Source: an uncultured Eubacteriales bacterium (GTDB lineage Bacteria; Bacillota; Clostridia; Oscillospirales; Acutalibacteraceae). Taken from it: 25,685 bases of DNA. Position 1 is the first letter of the stretch, and each line of letters opens with the position of its first letter. Below, in pieces: positions 6,748 to 14,933 of the stretch. A model generated the notes under the pieces. It saw nothing but the letters and a program-made list of their open reading frames with translations, did no database searches and was not told where the DNA came from. Made by a program: the position numbers and the translations under genes. The stretch is from contig CAKUBN010000032.1 of the NCBI GenBank assembly GCA_934643185.1, forward strand, positions 1 to 25,685, given 5' to 3'.

Positions 6748-6767
6748 CCTGTCGTTTGAATATTCTA

Positions 6768-8051
6768 TTACACGAAATTCAGCGGGTCAACGCGGGTGCC
6801 GTTCTGGTAGACCTCAAAGTGGAGGTGGTTGCCCGTGGACTGACCCGTGGAGCCGACATAGCCGACGATCTGGCCCTTTTCCACATATTCGCCTGCGGAG
6901 ACCGCGAGCGAGCTGCAATGTGCGTAGCGCGTGGAATATGTACCGTTGTGCCAGATGAGCACGTTATTGCCCCACGACCAGTGGTACTCCGCGGAAATGA
7001 CCTGGCCGGATTCCGCCGCGTAGATCGGGGTGCCGTACGGAACACCGATATCCACACCGCCGTGCGGCGAGCCGCTGAACATACCGCCGAAATACTGCGT
7101 GATGCTGCTGTAACCGTAGCCTGCAAGCGGCCAGCTGAACGAAAGGTCGCCGGTGTTCAAAACGTCGCTTGTGTTACCCGAGCCCGAGGACGTATTGCCG
7201 CTGCCGGAGCTGCTATTATTCGCGTTGTTCGCGGCATTCTGGGCCGCCTCGGCCTGACGGCGTGCTTCCTCTTCCTTTTCGGCCTGCGCGTTTCGGTCTG
7301 CGATAAGCTGGTCAAGCTGCGAAACGTAATCTTCCTTCGCCGCCTCGGCCGCCGCCAAATCGCTTTCCGTCTCGCTGCTCTGGATATTCAGCTCGTCGAT
7401 GAGCTTCTGGTTTTCTTCCTCGAGCGCCTGCAATTCTTCCTGCTTCTTTTCAAGGTCTTTCTTCTGGTCGGCAAGCTCCTCTTTTTCTTTGTTGAGCTCA
7501 TCGCGCTGATCCTGCGTCTGAATGCGGTAAAGGCGGATTTTCTCCATCAGCTCGCGGTCGTGCTTCGTGATGGTCTTCATCGCCTCGGAGCGCATGGAAA
7601 AATCGTAAAGGCTCGTGGAATCAAATAAGATCTGCAGCGTCGTCAAGTTGCCGCCGGAAGCATACAGCGAGCGCAAACGGACTTTCAATTCCGCAAATGT
7701 ATCGGCATATTCCTCGTCCGCCTTTTTAATCTCGGCTTCGAGGTTCGTGATGTTCGTATTGAGCTGCGTAATGTTCTGCACCGCAAGGTCGATGCTCGTC
7801 TGGTACGTCGTGATCTGCTCTTCGAGCGTTGCCTGATACGCTTCGGCTTCACTCGTCTGGTCGCGCAGCGAATCAAGCTTTTCGTTAAGGCGCTCGGCCT
7901 CGGCTTCATTTTCCGCCTGCTGCGATTTAATGGATTCAATCTGCTCATCGTATTCTGCCGTCGTGGTCGCAAAGACCGAGTTGGAGGAAATGAGCATCGT
8001 CACTGCCAGCACGCCGGCCACAAAACGCAAGCTTTTTTTCTTCATCTTCAT
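6768..8051 (-). CDS. Exported coiled-coil M23 peptidase (EnvC/PcsB-like)
   Basis: A 427-residue secreted peptidoglycan endopeptidase or amidase activator. Residues 1-29 form a signal peptide (MKMKKKSLRF, hydrophobic core VAGVLAVTMLI, cleavage likely after SVFA). Residues about 33-265 are long charged coiled coils rich in Glu, Gln and Ala. A Ser-Gly-Asn linker (about 270-300) leads to a LytM/M23 domain with metal ligands H330 and D334 (HGGVDIG), H378 (YAH) and H411 (HLHFE), so the active site is complete. The layout matches EnvC, PcsB and clostridial cell-division hydrolases, where the coiled coil tethers the enzyme to FtsEX; no ftsEX is in the window. GGAG lies 9 nt before the ATG. Monocistronic with its own promoter and terminator. 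Confidence 0.93.
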   Translation of the reverse strand: MKMKKKSLRFVAGVLAVTMLISSNSVFATTTAEYDEQIESIKSQQAENEAEAERLNEKLDSLRDQTSEAEAYQATLEEQITTYQTSIDLAVQNITQLNTNITNLEAEIKKADEEYADTFAELKVRLRSLYASGGNLTTLQILFDSTSLYDFSMRSEAMKTITKHDRELMEKIRLYRIQTQDQRDELNKEKEELADQKKDLEKKQEELQALEEENQKLIDELNIQSSETESDLAAAEAAKEDYVSQLDQLIADRNAQAEKEEEARRQAEAAQNAANNANNSSSGSGNTSSGSGNTSDVLNTGDLSFSWPLAGYGYSSITQYFGGMFSGSPHGGVDIGVPYGTPIYAAESGQVISAEYHWSWGNNVLIWHNGTYSTRYAHCSSLAVSAGEYVEKGQIVGYVGSTGQSTGNHLHFEVYQNGTRVDPLNFV

Positions 8052-8107
8052 ATCGATTAACTCCGTGTTTTCACAAAAATCAAGAGTCCTAAAAACTCCA
8101 CCTTTAT

Positions 8108-8136
8108 AATATATTACAATTCGGTAACTTTTTCAA
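8108..8136 (-). promoter_or_regulatory. Promoter of the M23 peptidase gene
   Basis: On the minus strand, TTGAAA (8136-8131), 17-bp spacer, TATATT (8113-8108), giving a leader of roughly 50 nt. Confidence 0.7.
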
Positions 8137-8182
8137 GGTTTTTTGAAATCTTTCTGTAATCAGACACGGAAAGTTTACATTT

Positions 8183-8212
8183 CAAAAGAAAAAAGGGAAG
8201 CACTCAGCTTCC
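8183..8212 (-). terminator. Terminator of the folate operon
   Basis: GGAAGC (8212-8207 read on minus) pairs with GCTTCC (8201-8196) across a 5-nt loop and is followed by CTTTTTTCTTTT on the minus strand. It lies just after folK. Confidence 0.9.
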
Positions 8213-8234
8213 TCAATTTTCTGTATTAGAAATA

Positions 8235-8735
8235 TCAATCCAAGATTTCTTCCGCCGCGCCGACGCGCTGCACGTCGTCCCCGTCTTTAAAGCCCGGTGC
8301 GTCCGCAAAATCGAACCCGAACGCATCCTTTTCCGGGAACAGCTCCGCAATCGGGAACAGCACGAACGCGCGCTCCAAAATGCCGGGGTGCGGCACATTG
8401 AGCTCCTTTTCGCGCTGTGTGAAGCCCTCGTACAGCAAAACATCTAAGTCCATGCACCGTGCACCGTGGTAAATTTCCCGCACGCGCCCCATCGCTGCCT
8501 CTATGCCGAGGCACGCGCCGAGCACCGCGCTTGGCGAAAGCTCCGTTTTCAGCAAAACGCAAATATTCCAATAGTCCTGTTGCTCGTCCGGCACGTCAAA
8601 CGGCGCGGTCTGCCACACGGAGGAAACGTTTTCGACCTCCGTTTTCGGCAAATGCGAAAGCGCCGCGAGCGCTGCGCGCAGATTTTCCCGGCGGTCGCCT
8701 AAATTTGTGCCGAGCCCTAAGACGACGCGCTTCAT
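8235..8735 (-). CDS. folK: HPPK (6-hydroxymethyl-dihydropterin pyrophosphokinase)
   Basis: A 166-residue enzyme that transfers pyrophosphate from ATP to 6-hydroxymethyl-7,8-dihydropterin, giving the substrate of FolP. Visible motifs are VVLGLGTNLGDRRENL at the N-terminus, QTAPFDVPDEQQDYWN (pterin pocket), GARCMDLDVLLYEG with the two metal-binding Asp of the R-x-x-D-x-D motif, and VPHPGILERAFVLFPIAE (usually PHPR, here PHPG). The start at 8733-8735 has AAGGAG upstream and overlaps the folB stop as ATGA, so the two are translationally coupled. It is the last gene of folE-folP-folB-folK. Confidence 0.95.
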   Translation of the reverse strand: MKRVVLGLGTNLGDRRENLRAALAALSHLPKTEVENVSSVWQTAPFDVPDEQQDYWNICVLLKTELSPSAVLGACLGIEAAMGRVREIYHGARCMDLDVLLYEGFTQREKELNVPHPGILERAFVLFPIAELFPEKDAFGFDFADAPGFKDGDDVQRVGAAEEILD

Positions 8736-9094
8736 GCACGGCTCCTTGTCATTTCGACCGAGACGTAATCGAACACCGCGTTGATGGGCGCTTCCGGCTT
8801 TTTCAGCTCCACCGTCACGCTCTGCACCTTCGGGTAGTTCTCCAAAATCGCATCGCATACCACCTGCGCCGCGCGCTCAATGAGGTCATATTTCTGCGCC
8901 GTGAACACCGCGTTCACCGTTTTGCGCACGGCGGCGTAGTTCACCGTCTCGTTGAGGTCATCTGTCTGCGCCGCGCGGGAAATGTCCGCCTGCATCGCAA
9001 TGTCTAAAATAAACTTCTGGCCGTTTTCCTTTTCCTCCGGGTTCACGCCGTGGTAGGCAAATATCTCAAGGCCCTTAATGCGTATTGTTTCCAT
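8732..9094 (-). CDS. folB: Dihydroneopterin aldolase
   Basis: A 120-residue enzyme, the usual family length, that cleaves 7,8-dihydroneopterin to 6-hydroxymethyl-dihydropterin and glycolaldehyde. It starts METIRIKGLEIFAYHGVNPE, with the active-site Glu in the PEE turn, then GQKFILDI, NETVNYAAV (substrate-binding), LIERAAQVV and VTVELKKPEAPI with the catalytic Lys. AAAGGGAG precedes the ATG and overlaps the end of folP, whose stop is 1 nt away. The dihydroneopterin triphosphate pyrophosphatase step that comes before it is not encoded in this cluster. Confidence 0.96.
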   Translation of the reverse strand: METIRIKGLEIFAYHGVNPEEKENGQKFILDIAMQADISRAAQTDDLNETVNYAAVRKTVNAVFTAQKYDLIERAAQVVCDAILENYPKVQSVTVELKKPEAPINAVFDYVSVEMTRSRA

Positions 9095-9095
9095 T

Positions 9096-9929
9096 TTATA
9101 CTCCCTTTCTGAATTGCTTTATCGCGTCCGCTACGCGCGCCGCCTGCACCGCTTCAAACGTATCGTGCGCGCGCACCATGTCTGCGCCGAACAGCACCGA
9201 TGCCGTATGTGCCGCCACCGTGCCCGCCATGCGGTCTTCAAACGGCGGGTTGCCGCAAACAGCACCGATAACGCGTTTTCTCGACGCCGCCATCAAAAGT
9301 GCCGTACCCGGCACGCGGATTTTCTCCGGGTTTGCGATAAGCGCGAAATTTTCCTCATTTGTCTTGCCAAAGCCGATGCCCGGGTCGAAGCAAAGGCGAT
9401 TTTTATTGATGCCATGCTGTTCCGCTTCCGTCGTTTTCTTCTCAAAAAACGCCCGAACGCGTTCCAAAATGTCGCCGCCCGCGCCGTTCAGGTCATCCGG
9501 ATCGCCGGGGTGCATCACGATGCAGCCGCAGTCGGTGTTTTCCACCGCGCGCCACATTTCCGGTGCAAAACCCGTCACGTCGTTGATGATATGTGCGCCG
9601 GCTTTGAGGGATTTTTCCGCCACCTCGGGGTAAAACGTGTCGATGGAAACAGCAAGGTTCGTCTTCTCCGCAACTGCCTTCACCACGTTTTCAATGCGCG
9701 CCCATTCTTCTTCGGGCGAGATGCGCACGCTGCCCGGGCCGGTGGACTGCCCGCCGATGTCCACAATGTCCACACCCTGCGCTTCCATCTCTACCGCGTG
9801 GCGCACCGCTTTTTCGGGGTCAAAATACTTGCCGCCGTCGGAAAACGAATCCGGCGTCACGTTCAAAATGCCCATCACATAGGTTCTGTTCAGCGGAAAG
9901 CGTTTTCCTGCCGCGTAAAATTCCGTCAT
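9096..9929 (-). CDS. folP: Dihydropteroate synthase
   Basis: A 277-residue TIM-barrel enzyme that joins 6-hydroxymethyl-dihydropterin pyrophosphate to p-aminobenzoate; the target of sulfonamides. Signatures are GILNVTPDSFSDGGKY, DIGGQSTGPGSVRISPEEE, SIDTFYPEVAE, FDPGIGFGKT and the phosphate-binding AASRKR. The second signature is normally GGESTRPG; here Glu is Gln and Arg is Gly, in the mobile loop near the p-aminobenzoate/sulfonamide site. The ATG at 9927-9929 is chosen because AAGGAG lies 6 nt upstream; the in-frame ATG at 9948-9950 falls inside the end of folE. The gap to folE is 10 nt. Confidence 0.96.
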   Translation of the reverse strand: MTEFYAAGKRFPLNRTYVMGILNVTPDSFSDGGKYFDPEKAVRHAVEMEAQGVDIVDIGGQSTGPGSVRISPEEEWARIENVVKAVAEKTNLAVSIDTFYPEVAEKSLKAGAHIINDVTGFAPEMWRAVENTDCGCIVMHPGDPDDLNGAGGDILERVRAFFEKKTTEAEQHGINKNRLCFDPGIGFGKTNEENFALIANPEKIRVPGTALLMAASRKRVIGAVCGNPPFEDRMAGTVAAHTASVLFGADMVRAHDTFEAVQAARVADAIKQFRKGV

Positions 9930-9939
9930 ATCGGTCTCC

Positions 9940-10500
9940 TTACTTTGCAAGCAGCAGCATGACCTCGTTGCGGGTCTTCGCTTCCGTGCGCATGCAGCCG
10001 CGCAAGGCAGAGGTCTGTGTCAAAGCGCCCGCCGCACGCGCGCCGCGCATTGTCATGCACAGGTGCTCCGCTTCAATGAACACCGCCACGCCGCGCGGGT
10101 TCAGGTTTTCTTCGATAAAGTCTGCGATCTGCGCCGTCAAACGCTCCTGCACCTGCGGGCGGCGCGCAAAGCAATCGACAATGCGGGCAAATTTAGAAAG
10201 CCCGATGATCTTGCCGTCGCGCGGAATATACGCAATATGGCACTTGCCGATAAATGGCAGCAAATGGTGCTCACATACAGAGTAAAGCGGAATGTCCCGC
10301 ACAAAAACGAGCTCGTCGTGCTCGCCCTCTTCGTGGAAAATTTTAAGATGCTGCTTCGGGTCGGATTTTAAGCCCGAAAAAATCTCCGCATACATGCGCG
10401 CCACGCGGTTCGGCGTTTCCTGCAAGCCCTCGCGCTCCGGGTCTTCGCCGACAGCCAGCAGAATTTCCCGCACCGCTTTTTCGATTCGTTCCAGATCCAT
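9940..10500 (-). CDS. folE: GTP cyclohydrolase I
   Basis: A 186-residue type IA enzyme that converts GTP to dihydroneopterin triphosphate, the first step to folate. It shows the N-terminal LQETPNRVARMYAEIF signature, zinc ligands C76 and H79 in SVCEHHLLPF and C148 in EHLCMTMRG, GLSKFARIVDCFARRPQVQERLT, and the C-terminal ALRGCMRTEAKTRNEVMLLL. The first gene of the folate operon. AAAGGG lies 9 nt before the ATG, and an extended -10 promoter lies about 40 bp upstream. Confidence 0.97.
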   Translation of the reverse strand: MDLERIEKAVREILLAVGEDPEREGLQETPNRVARMYAEIFSGLKSDPKQHLKIFHEEGEHDELVFVRDIPLYSVCEHHLLPFIGKCHIAYIPRDGKIIGLSKFARIVDCFARRPQVQERLTAQIADFIEENLNPRGVAVFIEAEHLCMTMRGARAAGALTQTSALRGCMRTEAKTRNEVMLLLAK

Positions 10501-10539
10501 AAATGAACACCCTTTCCCTCATTTTGTATCGTTTCCGTC

Positions 10540-10548
10540 ATTATAGCA
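10540..10548 (-). promoter_or_regulatory. folE: Extended -10 promoter of the folate operon
   Basis: On the minus strand TGCTATAAT, a perfect -10 with extended TGn. No good -35 is visible 17 bp upstream, as expected for promoters that rely on the extended -10. Confidence 0.65.
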
Positions 10549-10559
10549 CAGAAGATCAG

Positions 10560-10596
10560 AAAAAGAAACGGCCGCAGCAAAATTTGCCGCCGGCCG
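10560..10596 (-). terminator. Transcript end hairpin of the U32-like gene
   Basis: CGGCCG at 10569-10574 pairs with CGGCCG at 10591-10596, the inner stem continuing through GC and AAA/TTT pairs with one bulge and one mismatch. On the minus strand it is followed by TTTCTTTTT. It separates the cell-envelope pair from the folate promoter. Note that it is downstream of 10605-11498 in the minus direction. Confidence 0.8.
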
Positions 10597-10604
10597 CCGC
10601 CTTT

Positions 10605-11498
10605 TTAAAATAGATCGAGCATGTTGTCTAAATATATTTCTTCCCGCACGCGCAGCTGATATTCCGGCTTTGTCATGTAGTAAAGCAGAAATTCCAAAAC
10701 GAGCGCGCTGCCGAGCCCCCTGCCCTCGATCTTAAAATTCGTAAAGCCCATGGGCAGGTACACGTTTTGAATATCGTCTATTCCGATGAACCCCGGGTTT
10801 TCCATCGCCTTTGAAAAGCGGTAGCCCTCTTTTGCGTTTGGCGCATTACAAACATGCTCCGGCCCGTCTATGCCTAGGTTTTTGCGGCTCACGGCTTCAT
10901 AGCACGATTTGCGGTCCTTGCAGCCGAAAGAACAGCACTCGTTGCAGAGAAACTCCGTTTTGTCTTTCAGCGTCTGCGGCAGGGCATTCAGCTTTTCAAG
11001 CTGCTTATTCAGTCGAAAATCCGGCACGACAAACCGAAACTCTTCGCGCTCAAGTTCCTGCTTAAAGTCTTCAAAATCCGTCAGCACCTTCGTCGTGGAC
11101 GAAACAAAATACAGCCCCGGATACATCTTTTTTAAATGGTTTAAGAGTAAATCGGAATGCACGATCACGCCGTTTTGCGGGCTTTCGCTTTCCGCAAACA
11201 ACCTGCACAGCGCATTGCACTTTGGGTCAGAAAGATGCTTTTTCTCTAACAAAGAATTGCTGAATGTCAACCGCGCGGAAATATTATATTCCCGCATGAG
11301 CGCGAGCACCTCGCGTGCATCCCGCTCATCGTCGCCGATGCGCCCGCCGCCCCAAATACAGTCCGCCGGCGCGCCGTAAACAGACGCGATCTCGCACCAC
11401 TCGTAAAAATATTCTCTGTGCGCTCCGTACAGCGGCAAAAACACACTGTACAGCTCGAAAAATTCAAATAAGCCGGGCAAATGATAGTACGCTGTCAC
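10605..11498 (-). CDS. Cys-rich protein resembling the peptidase U32 family
   Basis: A 297-residue cytosolic protein of uncertain function. Residues 185-217 hold a Cys cluster (C185, C188, C189, C193, C199, C217, with CNECCSFGC), and 255-260 read FKIEGR; both recall U32-family proteins such as the tRNA and ubiquinone hydroxylation proteins (TrhP, UbiU/UbiV), which carry four conserved Cys binding an Fe-S cluster and a KIEGR motif. The rest (VIVHSDLLLNHLKKMYPGLYFVSSTT, a barrel-like strand-helix pattern) fits a TIM-barrel. The GTG at 11496-11498 is taken as the start because GGAGGG lies 5 nt upstream; the ATG at 11532-11534 falls inside the upstream gene. It follows the LTA-synthase-like gene by 13 nt and is probably co-transcribed with it. 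The assignment to U32 is by motif only. Confidence 0.8.
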   Translation of the reverse strand: MTAYYHLPGLFEFFELYSVFLPLYGAHREYFYEWCEIASVYGAPADCIWGGGRIGDDERDAREVLALMREYNISARLTFSNSLLEKKHLSDPKCNALCRLFAESESPQNGVIVHSDLLLNHLKKMYPGLYFVSSTTKVLTDFEDFKQELEREEFRFVVPDFRLNKQLEKLNALPQTLKDKTEFLCNECCSFGCKDRKSCYEAVSRKNLGIDGPEHVCNAPNAKEGYRFSKAMENPGFIGIDDIQNVYLPMGFTNFKIEGRGLGSALVLEFLLYYMTKPEYQLRVREEIYLDNMLDLF

Positions 11499-11511
11499 GT
11501 TTCCCTCCGAT

Positions 11512-13515
11512 TTAATCCCCGTACGGGTCGGCAATGGCTTCCGAAAGCTCCGTGCCGTCCTCCGCCACCTGCCGCACCGTCACGCGGTCGCCTTTTTCTA
11601 TGTCGTCCGCCGCACAGGTCACGGCATATTCGGACAGGAACGTCGTCTCCTTCGCGTTGCCGTCCACGTAAATCACGCTGTACGGCGTGAAATTTTTGCC
11701 GCGCACCATCAGCATATCGTTCCGCACATACGCCGTGTTTACAGTGATGTCCCGCGTGCCGAAGCGCATGTCGGTCTCCTCAAACGGCTGCTCGCCGTGG
11801 TACACCACACGGTCGCCGTACAGCATGTCGTATTGCAGCGTGCGCAGCTCCGTTTCGTATGCACCGCGCCACGGGTTTAACTGGTGGAATTTCGTCAGTG
11901 TGCCTACGTTGATGTCTAAAAGCTCCAAAACACGGGACGAAAGCTGATACGCCTTCACGTTTCTATCCGCGCCCCCCACGCCGCAGTTGCTCCAAATGAC
12001 GTACTCCGTTTCAAACAGGCCGCCCGCAGAAAGGTCCAGCATATCCTTGCTGATCTCCAGCGACGGCATGTGGTCGCCGTACAGCACCAAAACGGTCGGC
12101 TCCTCCCACGTCGTCAGCACATCGGTCAGCGTGCGCAGAAATTCATCCACTTCGTGAATCTGCGTCGCGTAATACTCCATTTGTCCGCGCAAAGCGGGGT
12201 CTTCTATGCCGGAAAGCACTTTGATATCCGCCGTTTCGCTCTCCTCCGGGTACGCGCCGTGCGGCTGCACCGAAATGGTGTAAATGAGGTCGCGCTCCTC
12301 CGTTTCGGAAAGCGCCCGCACGATCTCTTTTGTCAAAATCTTGTCCTTCGCCCAGCCGATCTCGTTTGTCTCCACGTGGTTCATGTATTCAAGCGTCGTG
12401 AATGAATCGAACCCGAGCTTCGGGAACACGATGTTACGGTCATAGAACGTCGCCGTATTATTGTGAATGACGTGCGACGCGAGCCCAAGCTCTTTTAAGT
12501 CATACGCGATGGACTCGCACGGCGTTTCCTGCAAAATCGTCTTGTACGGATATTCGCCCGTGCCGAAGTCCTGCACGTTCATCTGCGTGATGACCTCAAA
12601 CTCCGTGTTTGCCGTGCCCGCCCCCACAGACGGCGCAGTGAAATACCCGCTGGGGCACGTTTCCTTCAGCTCTTCAAAATACGGTACCGGGTTTTCGGAG
12701 AACGTCACGTCTTTTAAACGGTTCACGTCAAAAAACGACTCCAGCTGCAAAAAGATGATGTTCGGCACGTCCTCGGGCGCGGAGTCTTTTGTGCGCAGCA
12801 CCTCTGCCGCAATGACGCGCACGCGGCGGGCAGAGTAATCCTCCGGCCGGTCGATGCCCGTATCGATGAGACTGCGCGTGAACGTATACGTAAAGCCGTA
12901 TTCCTCCGTCAGGCGAATGACATCCGTGTATGTATTGCCGCCGAAACCTAAGGACGTCGGCAGATACGGAATGACGACGCACGCAGAAAGCATAATGGCG
13001 CTCACCGCCGCGGTGTACAGCCGGTGCACCGGGCTTTTCGGGCACTTTCTAAACAGCATCACAAGCCCAAAAAGCAGCAGAAGCACCGCGATGACGAGCA
13101 AAATAAACGCCGGCACGCTCATATAAATGCCGATAAACGACCAGTCGAGCTGCAAAATCGCAAAATCGATGGCGGAAAGCGGCGAAACACGGTAGCTGAG
13201 CACATATAAATTCGCAATGCCAAGCCCAAGCCACACCGTGCCGATCAAAATGCCGAAGAACCACCGCCGCTTGGAAAACAAGCACAGCGACAGCCAAAAC
13301 GTCAAAATGAGCACGTTTTCCAAAAACGCCAGCGGGTGCGCCGTAAGCAGCACAAAAACAGCCGAAAGGCTCTGTCTGTCCATCAGCTCAATTATGATAT
13401 TCAAAAACAAACCGCCGAGAAAACACGCCAAAACGCCTCTGCACTGCGTGCCTTTTTCAAAAAAGGTGTGCAAAGCATGCAAAAACCGCTTGATGCGCTC
13501 CACCCCCAGTTTCAT
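11512..13515 (-). CDS. LTA-synthase-like membrane sulfatase-fold enzyme
   Basis: A 667-residue polytopic protein. About five N-terminal membrane helices (between residues 27 and 186) precede an extracellular alkaline-phosphatase-superfamily domain (about 250-545). The metal and nucleophile residues of LtaS are all present: E259, T301 in GAGTANTEFE, and D481-H482 in YGDHMPS, plus QPHGAY near 417. Such enzymes transfer glycerol phosphate from phosphatidylglycerol to build lipoteichoic acid or modify other glycans. Residues about 585-667 form an extra beta-rich, Ig/IPT-like C-terminal domain not found in LtaS itself. The start at 13515 lacks a strong ribosome site, so it could differ slightly. 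It has a near-perfect promoter and is followed by the U32-like gene. Confidence 0.9.
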   Translation of the reverse strand: MKLGVERIKRFLHALHTFFEKGTQCRGVLACFLGGLFLNIIIELMDRQSLSAVFVLLTAHPLAFLENVLILTFWLSLCLFSKRRWFFGILIGTVWLGLGIANLYVLSYRVSPLSAIDFAILQLDWSFIGIYMSVPAFILLVIAVLLLLFGLVMLFRKCPKSPVHRLYTAAVSAIMLSACVVIPYLPTSLGFGGNTYTDVIRLTEEYGFTYTFTRSLIDTGIDRPEDYSARRVRVIAAEVLRTKDSAPEDVPNIIFLQLESFFDVNRLKDVTFSENPVPYFEELKETCPSGYFTAPSVGAGTANTEFEVITQMNVQDFGTGEYPYKTILQETPCESIAYDLKELGLASHVIHNNTATFYDRNIVFPKLGFDSFTTLEYMNHVETNEIGWAKDKILTKEIVRALSETEERDLIYTISVQPHGAYPEESETADIKVLSGIEDPALRGQMEYYATQIHEVDEFLRTLTDVLTTWEEPTVLVLYGDHMPSLEISKDMLDLSAGGLFETEYVIWSNCGVGGADRNVKAYQLSSRVLELLDINVGTLTKFHQLNPWRGAYETELRTLQYDMLYGDRVVYHGEQPFEETDMRFGTRDITVNTAYVRNDMLMVRGKNFTPYSVIYVDGNAKETTFLSEYAVTCAADDIEKGDRVTVRQVAEDGTELSEAIADPYGD

Positions 13516-13553
13516 GCTTGCCGTTTTCCGTTCAAAACGGCGTATTCAGCATG

Positions 13554-13582
13554 ATTATAATGCCGGTGAAGAATTTTTTCAA
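13554..13582 (-). promoter_or_regulatory. Promoter of the LTA-synthase-like gene
   Basis: On the minus strand, TTGAAA (13582-13577), 17-bp spacer, perfect TATAAT (13559-13554), 38 bp before the start codon. No terminator is visible between it and the preceding FAD oxidoreductase stop at 13628, so some read-through from the ABC operon is possible. Confidence 0.85.
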
Positions 13583-13627
13583 GCGGTTTCAGCTTAGTAT
13601 TTTCTTAAAATTTTAGGGGGCGGCAGT

Positions 13628-14911
13628 TTACGCTTCCCGCGCCTCCGCAGCCTGAATTTCTTTTACATCCACATCGCGCGGGGCAATGTTCTCCCGCACT
13701 GCAATCGCGGCCGCCGTGCCTGCCGCCCAGCCGGTGCCGATGCAGATCGGCATCACGCGGAAGTTGGAGTGCGCCATGTGCGTGCCGGAGATATTCCGCC
13801 CGGAAAGCAGCAAGCCATTGACCTTTTCCGGCACCAGGCAGCCATAGGGGATCGTGTAGCCCTTCTCCTGTGTAAAGTGCTTCTGGCAGCCGGTCTCGTC
13901 CAGCCCCGCGCCCGTCAGGTTGTGCACGTCAAAGTTAAAGTGCGCGCCGTAAACCACCCAGTCCGGGAACTCCCGCGCCTGCGCAATATCTTCTTCCGTC
14001 AGCGTTTTTACGCCCTTAAAGTGCCGCGTTTCGCGCACGCCGATGAGCGACGCCGCGCCGAGCAGATAGCATTTTTCATACCCCGGCACATATTCCCGCA
14101 GAAAATCGAGGATCGGTAACAGCTGCTTTCGACACGTCATTTCCGCGCGGGTCAGGTCTTCCGCCTTCGTGCCGTCGATCTCCGTCGCGTTCGTCATGTT
14201 GCAGGTCACCACACCGGGTATCGGCGAGCGGTACAGCAGCACATGGCCCGTGGGCGCGGGCAGAAGCTTTTTCGCAAGCGCTTGCAGCTCGCCCTTTTCA
14301 GTCGGCACCAGCGTTTCAAACGATTCCGGGAACACCGCGCGTTCCATATCGACGCCGCCCACCTTGAACATCAGCGTCGCCGGCTGCATGCGGTGGTCGC
14401 TCTCGCGCCCGAGGGTAAACGCCGCGCCGGCCTTATACGCCACGTCACCGTCGCCCGTCGCATCCACGACCACTTTCGCAAGGTACGCCCCACGCCCGGA
14501 TTTACTCTCGCAAACAACGCCCGCCACGCGGTCGCCCTCCATGATAACGTCAGACACAAACGTATAAAGGCAAACGGTCACGCCCGCTTCCTCCAGCATC
14601 TCGTAGTACGTCACCGTCAAAAGCTCCGGGTCGATGCACACCTGCTTCGGGTCTTTGTCAAACGGGTATTTCTCCGCAGCACGGCGCAGAATTTTCGCAT
14701 AGGGCTTGTTGCCGACCGTGCCCGTAAAGTGGCTCATCATGCCGGCGGTCGAGATGCCGCCCACGCGCCCGCCGCTGTCTATCAGCAAAACGCGTGCACC
14801 CTGCCGCCCCGCCGCTATGGCTGCGGAAACACCTGCCGGGCCCGCGCCCGCGACCAGCACGTCATATGCGCCCAAAACGGGAATTTCCCGCGCTTTTTCC
14901 GTATACGTCAT
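13628..14911 (-). CDS. FAD-dependent oxidoreductase (FAD_oxidored type)
   Basis: A 427-residue flavoprotein. Residues 17-46 form a Rossmann ADP-binding site (VLVAGAGPAGVSAAIAAGRQ, ending in LLIDSGG), followed by GGRVGGISTAGMMSHF, the VVVDATGDGDVAYKAG motif typical of the FAD_oxidored family, and a C-terminal LLLSGRNISGTHMAHSNFRVMPICIGTGWAAGTAAAIA FAD-binding segment. These proteins are often annotated as FAD-dependent oxidoreductases of unknown substrate; some relatives act with glycan or xenobiotic utilisation genes. GGGGG precedes the ATG, which lies 22 nt after the second ABC gene, so it is probably the third gene of the exporter operon. Confidence 0.88.
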   Translation of the reverse strand: MTYTEKAREIPVLGAYDVLVAGAGPAGVSAAIAAGRQGARVLLIDSGGRVGGISTAGMMSHFTGTVGNKPYAKILRRAAEKYPFDKDPKQVCIDPELLTVTYYEMLEEAGVTVCLYTFVSDVIMEGDRVAGVVCESKSGRGAYLAKVVVDATGDGDVAYKAGAAFTLGRESDHRMQPATLMFKVGGVDMERAVFPESFETLVPTEKGELQALAKKLLPAPTGHVLLYRSPIPGVVTCNMTNATEIDGTKAEDLTRAEMTCRKQLLPILDFLREYVPGYEKCYLLGAASLIGVRETRHFKGVKTLTEEDIAQAREFPDWVVYGAHFNFDVHNLTGAGLDETGCQKHFTQEKGYTIPYGCLVPEKVNGLLLSGRNISGTHMAHSNFRVMPICIGTGWAAGTAAAIAVRENIAPRDVDVKEIQAAEAREA

Positions 14912-14933
14912 AACAGCCCCCGTTTCTGCGCTT

